Position numbers and translations under genes: made by a program
Notes under the pieces: generated by a model
What the model was told of the DNA's origin: nothing
Seen by the model: the letters and a program-made list of their open reading frames with translations, nothing else
Databases searched by the model: none
Part shown: piece by piece, positions 6,245-8,221 of the stretch
Layout of the letters: every line of letters begins with the position of its first letter
Position numbering within the stretch: position 1 is the first letter of the stretch
Assembly (NCBI GenBank): GCA_021796175.1
Contig: JAJYOM010000064.1
Coordinates: forward strand, 1 to 8,221
Length of the DNA stretch: 8,221 nucleotides
Source of the DNA: Thermoplasmata archaeon
Lineage (GTDB): Archaea; Thermoplasmatota; Thermoplasmata; Sysuiplasmatales; Sysuiplasmataceae
Reading direction: 5' to 3'

Positions 6245-6257
6245 ATCAACGTTGATA
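6244..6257. promoter_or_regulatory. Perfect 14-bp palindrome, candidate repressor operator
   Basis: TATCAACGTTGATA is its own reverse complement and begins directly after the TATA box, between it and the predicted transcription start. Archaeal repressors commonly bind there to block TBP/TFB or RNA polymerase. The placement suggests regulation of the downstream membrane-protein operon; the regulator is not in the window. Confidence 0.5.
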
Positions 6258-6336
6258 TTAACAGCACACTGGCATAGTTGGATCACAGGGGAGGCTTTCG
6301 ACAGAGTGCCTTCTCGGCAGGTCATGGATGGGTTGA

Positions 6337-7065
6337 ATGAGGCTGAACTCAGGGTTAAGGGCGTTCCTCGGTGGTGTCTGCGCCACACTCTTTCTCTACG
6401 CTGTAACAGCCACAGGGCTGCTCGCGACTTACGGCTACGTTACGCTGTTTGTTTCGGCACTCATTGCTGGTGCAGTCGCAAGCAGGAGGGTAATGCCGGG
6501 AGCTGCCGAAGCCTTCACTGTCACTTCCGTTCTGATTGTGCTCACATCACTTTTCTCGTGGCTCGGCGGGATTGACTTCAACAGGGTGGTCATGGCGCCC
6601 TTCCTTTTCTTCAACTCGTTCTTCATAAGTTCATCTGGCGTTCCGCAGGAAATATCTGTGTTCGCTATTGTGCTGGTGGTCAGTGCCATAGGCGGTGCAA
6701 TCGGTTCGCTGATACTGCAGGGCTCACTATTACTGATCTACGGAGAAGATGAGGCCAGGAAACAGCCATCGGAGGTCGACAGGCTGTCAAGAAGGCTGGA
6801 AATGCTTGGCAAGGAGAAAGAGAAATTGGAGGAGGAACTGAGAGTATGTGACATAATCGAACAGGGAGCAAAGACGCGAATAGCGAGAAATGAGATGACA
6901 CAGAACGACTACGATTCCATCATCTACAACAATGACAACTACAGGGCCAAGCTGAGAAGCAGGATGGAAAAGGTCGGTTCTGAGATAAGCCAGCTGAAGC
7001 TTGACATCGAAGCCAGGAAGAAGGCACAGGAAGATGAAGGGAAGGAGCAGCCTTCCACTAACTGA
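6337..7065 (+). CDS. Unrecognised multi-pass membrane protein with cytosolic coiled-coil tail
   Basis: I do not recognise the family. The 242-residue protein has an N-terminal membrane domain with hydrophobic segments at about 8-30, 33-49, 60-78 and 107-134, plus a shorter hydrophobic stretch at 85-98 that could be re-entrant. Two positively charged residues (RR, 50-51) sit after the second segment. From about 137 the protein is highly charged and predicted helical: 145-170 and 200-232 look like coiled coils, separated by a stretch with NEMTQNDYDSIIYNNDNYRAK. The C-terminus is DEGKEQPSTN. The start ATG 6337 follows an in-frame TGA directly and has no strong ribosome binding site. A surface-protein gene follows 24 bp later, so the two are probably cotranscribed; a scaffold, anchoring or export-helper role for that protein is only a guess. 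Confidence 0.75.
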   Translation: MRLNSGLRAFLGGVCATLFLYAVTATGLLATYGYVTLFVSALIAGAVASRRVMPGAAEAFTVTSVLIVLTSLFSWLGGIDFNRVVMAPFLFFNSFFISSSGVPQEISVFAIVLVVSAIGGAIGSLILQGSLLLIYGEDEARKQPSEVDRLSRRLEMLGKEKEKLEEELRVCDIIEQGAKTRIARNEMTQNDYDSIIYNNDNYRAKLRSRMEKVGSEISQLKLDIEARKKAQEDEGKEQPSTN

Positions 7066-7089
7066 GCAGAACCAGTCAGAGTTGTTACC

Positions 7090-8221
7090 ATGCTCGGGAA
7101 ACTTTTGAAAACTAGAACAGGGAGACGTGTAATCACCGTACTCATAGTGGCGGTTCTCGTCGTTGCCTCACTTGCCATCTATCTGCAGATGTCCAGCCAG
7201 AAATCACTCAAGCCATTCACCAGGCCGGGTGGAAAAGGATACTTTACAGGTGTTCCGCAGTCTGTGAATCTCACTGCAGTGCACACCTGGAACTTTCCGC
7301 TCACGCTGGTGGTGACCGAGTCGTACCTTTCCGGCATACAGCTGAATATTACCCAGAATTCGACATACTCCAGCGCAACGGCATACTTCGCTTACTCCGG
7401 CTCCAACTGGAAAATGCAGCAGGGCAATCTTTCTGCAGCTTCGACACTTTCGTACTATGTGGCAGGAAATACAGACACCAACCTTACACTGACAGTGCAG
7501 GGAGACGCGAACGCCACTGGATGGATAGGAATATCCATTGCATCGGTGATAGGGACAGTCACACCGGCCTTCCAGAAAGTAAATGTCTTCGGCTACAGTC
7601 GCGTGACACCACCGCCCTCGAAACCTTACATAAGGTTTGGCAACCTTCCGGCATCCATAACGGTTAACTCAGGAAGTTCCGGGCAGTATGGCATTTTATA
7701 CACTGCCGGCGGAATAGAGGGAAGCATAACCTGGCAGACGAACGTATCCTGGGTTACTGTTACGTCAGTTGACTCCACGCTCGCGAATGCTGTCTACACT
7801 GCACCGGTTGTAACCGCTGTCACAGCGTACGTTGTCGGCATAACAGCGTCCGCAGGCAACGGTGTATCGAACACATCGACATTGACGATAACGGTCGTCA
7901 TTCCGGCCCAGCCGGGCCCATCGATCGCCCTTGACAATCTGCCTGCAACACTGAAAGTGATACCTGACGAAAGCGGCACATTTGTCGTCAACTACACCGC
8001 TGAGCACATAACAGGCGGTTTACAGTGGATGACAAACCAGAGCTGGTTGAATGTCAACACCGTGAACTCAACAAGCGCATTTGCCAACTACACAATACCG
8101 TTCGTTACAAGCAATACAACATTTGTCGCAAACATATCAGTTGCATCAGGAAACGGTGCCACGAACTCTTCAACACTCACATTCATTGTGGTTGTAAAAC
8201 AACCGACACAGAAACCAGAGA
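7090..8221 (+). CDS. Membrane-anchored or secreted surface protein with tandem beta-sandwich repeats (partial)
   Basis: An open frame from ATG 7090 runs without a stop for 377 codons to the window edge. Residues 1-13 are basic, 14-33 form a hydrophobic helix (signal peptide or N-terminal anchor), and the rest is extracellular in character: rich in Ser, Thr, Asn, Val and aromatic residues, with almost no charged clusters. A first beta-rich domain (about 53-170) and a Pro-rich linker (173-179) precede two tandem repeats of about 98 residues. I count 15 Asn-X-Ser/Thr sequons: Asn60, 86, 90, 113, 131, 141, 218, 261, 301, 317, 326, 333, 342, 348 and 359. The repeats resemble BACON/Ig-like modules (WxTNxSWxxV motif), but I cannot assign a family. 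The gene lies 24 bp after the membrane-protein gene and likely shares its promoter. A role in the cell envelope or adhesion fits; no enzymatic motif is seen in the visible part. Confidence 0.8.
   Translation, partial: MLGKLLKTRTGRRVITVLIVAVLVVASLAIYLQMSSQKSLKPFTRPGGKGYFTGVPQSVNLTAVHTWNFPLTLVVTESYLSGIQLNITQNSTYSSATAYFAYSGSNWKMQQGNLSAASTLSYYVAGNTDTNLTLTVQGDANATGWIGISIASVIGTVTPAFQKVNVFGYSRVTPPPSKPYIRFGNLPASITVNSGSSGQYGILYTAGGIEGSITWQTNVSWVTVTSVDSTLANAVYTAPVVTAVTAYVVGITASAGNGVSNTSTLTITVVIPAQPGPSIALDNLPATLKVIPDESGTFVVNYTAEHITGGLQWMTNQSWLNVNTVNSTSAFANYTIPFVTSNTTFVANISVASGNGATNSSTLTFIVVVKQPTQKPE
7627..7920 (+). repeat. Protein-level tandem repeat, copy 1 (residues 180-277)
   Basis: It starts IRFGNLPASITV, has the core WQTNVSWVTV (215-224), and ends in a beta strand, STLTITVV (263-270), then a Pro-rich linker. 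It aligns without gaps to the next copy, with about 42 identical positions in 92 by hand count. DNA identity is lower, so the duplication is not recent. Confidence 0.75.
7921..8214 (+). repeat. Protein-level tandem repeat, copy 2 (residues 278-375)
   Basis: It starts IALDNLPATLKV, has the core WMTNQSWLNV (313-322), shares SGNGxxNxSTLT (353-364) with copy 1, and ends in a Pro-rich linker at the window edge. This suggests further copies beyond the window. It carries 9 of the protein's 15 N-glycosylation sequons against two in copy 1. Confidence 0.75.

Larger units (their letters stand above)
6163..6336 (+). other. Intergenic region with promoter, palindrome and long leader
   Basis: This 174-bp gap between the Nudix and membrane-protein genes holds a strong TATA box, a palindromic operator candidate, and a leader of about 70 bases from the predicted transcription start (near 6264) to ATG 6337. 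GGGGAGG lies at 6288-6294, far from the start, so it is not an ordinary ribosome binding site for it. A two-codon frame ATG-GGT-TGA (6328-6336) abuts the start codon. No tRNA or recognised RNA family was seen. Confidence 0.55.

Noticed and set aside
6252..6575. 107-codon plus-strand frame overlapping the membrane-protein gene
   Set aside because: The translation is Cys/His/Arg-rich and is the out-of-frame reading of the membrane segments. Its ATT start would lie before the predicted transcription start.
7765..8007. Minus-strand frames inside the repeat region
   Set aside because: Shadow of the surface-protein frame; no start signals and atypical composition.
1..8221. CRISPR arrays, tRNA or rRNA genes, insertion sequences
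   Set aside because: No regularly spaced short repeats, cloverleaf-like segments, transposase motifs or terminal inverted repeats with target duplications were seen by eye on either strand.

Overview
The window reads as chromosomal DNA of an archaeon, most likely one of the Thermoplasmata (phylum-level guess, not proven). Four things point that way: an archaeal-type cis-prenyltransferase with its YEKRL helix and DGNRRYA motif; a thiolase paired with a DUF35 zinc-ribbon/OB protein; TATA-box promoters (5697-5711, 6229-6244); and heavy use of AGG/AGA for Arg and ATA for Ile at roughly balanced GC. Some genes have Shine-Dalgarno (SD) sites, others look leaderless. No mobile element, RNA gene or CRISPR array was seen.

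Region 1 (1-1803). The tail of an upstream gene is followed by uppS (polyprenyl carrier lipid synthesis). uppS converges on an OGG1-type 8-oxoguanine DNA glycosylase, and the two 3' ends overlap by 68 bp. A short divergent intergenic region (1804-1891) separates the glycosylase from the next block.

Region 2 (1892-5666). A same-strand cluster for acyl-CoA metabolism holds a thiolase, its DUF35 partner, a 3-hydroxyacyl-CoA dehydrogenase with an unusual insertion, and an acyl-CoA dehydrogenase. Together these give three of the four steps of a beta-oxidation-like cycle (acyl-CoA oxidation, hydroxyacyl oxidation, thiolysis). Enoyl-CoA hydratase and an acyl-CoA ligase are not in the window. The acyl-CoA dehydrogenase has a defective or non-canonical start: its conserved first ~30 residues are encoded in frame but no ATG/GTG/TTG precedes them after an in-frame TGA.

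Region 3 (5667-6162). A small Nudix hydrolase has its own TATA promoter.

Region 4 (6163-8221). A strong TATA box with a perfect 14-bp palindrome just downstream drives an unrecognised multi-pass membrane protein with a cytosolic coiled-coil tail. It is followed 24 bp later by a long open frame that runs off the window. That frame encodes a membrane-anchored or secreted protein with 15 N-glycosylation sequons and at least two tandem ~98-residue beta-sandwich repeats. The pair looks like a cell-surface operon. The uppS product (precursor of the dolichol-type carrier) would be needed for N-glycosylation of such a protein, but that link is inference.
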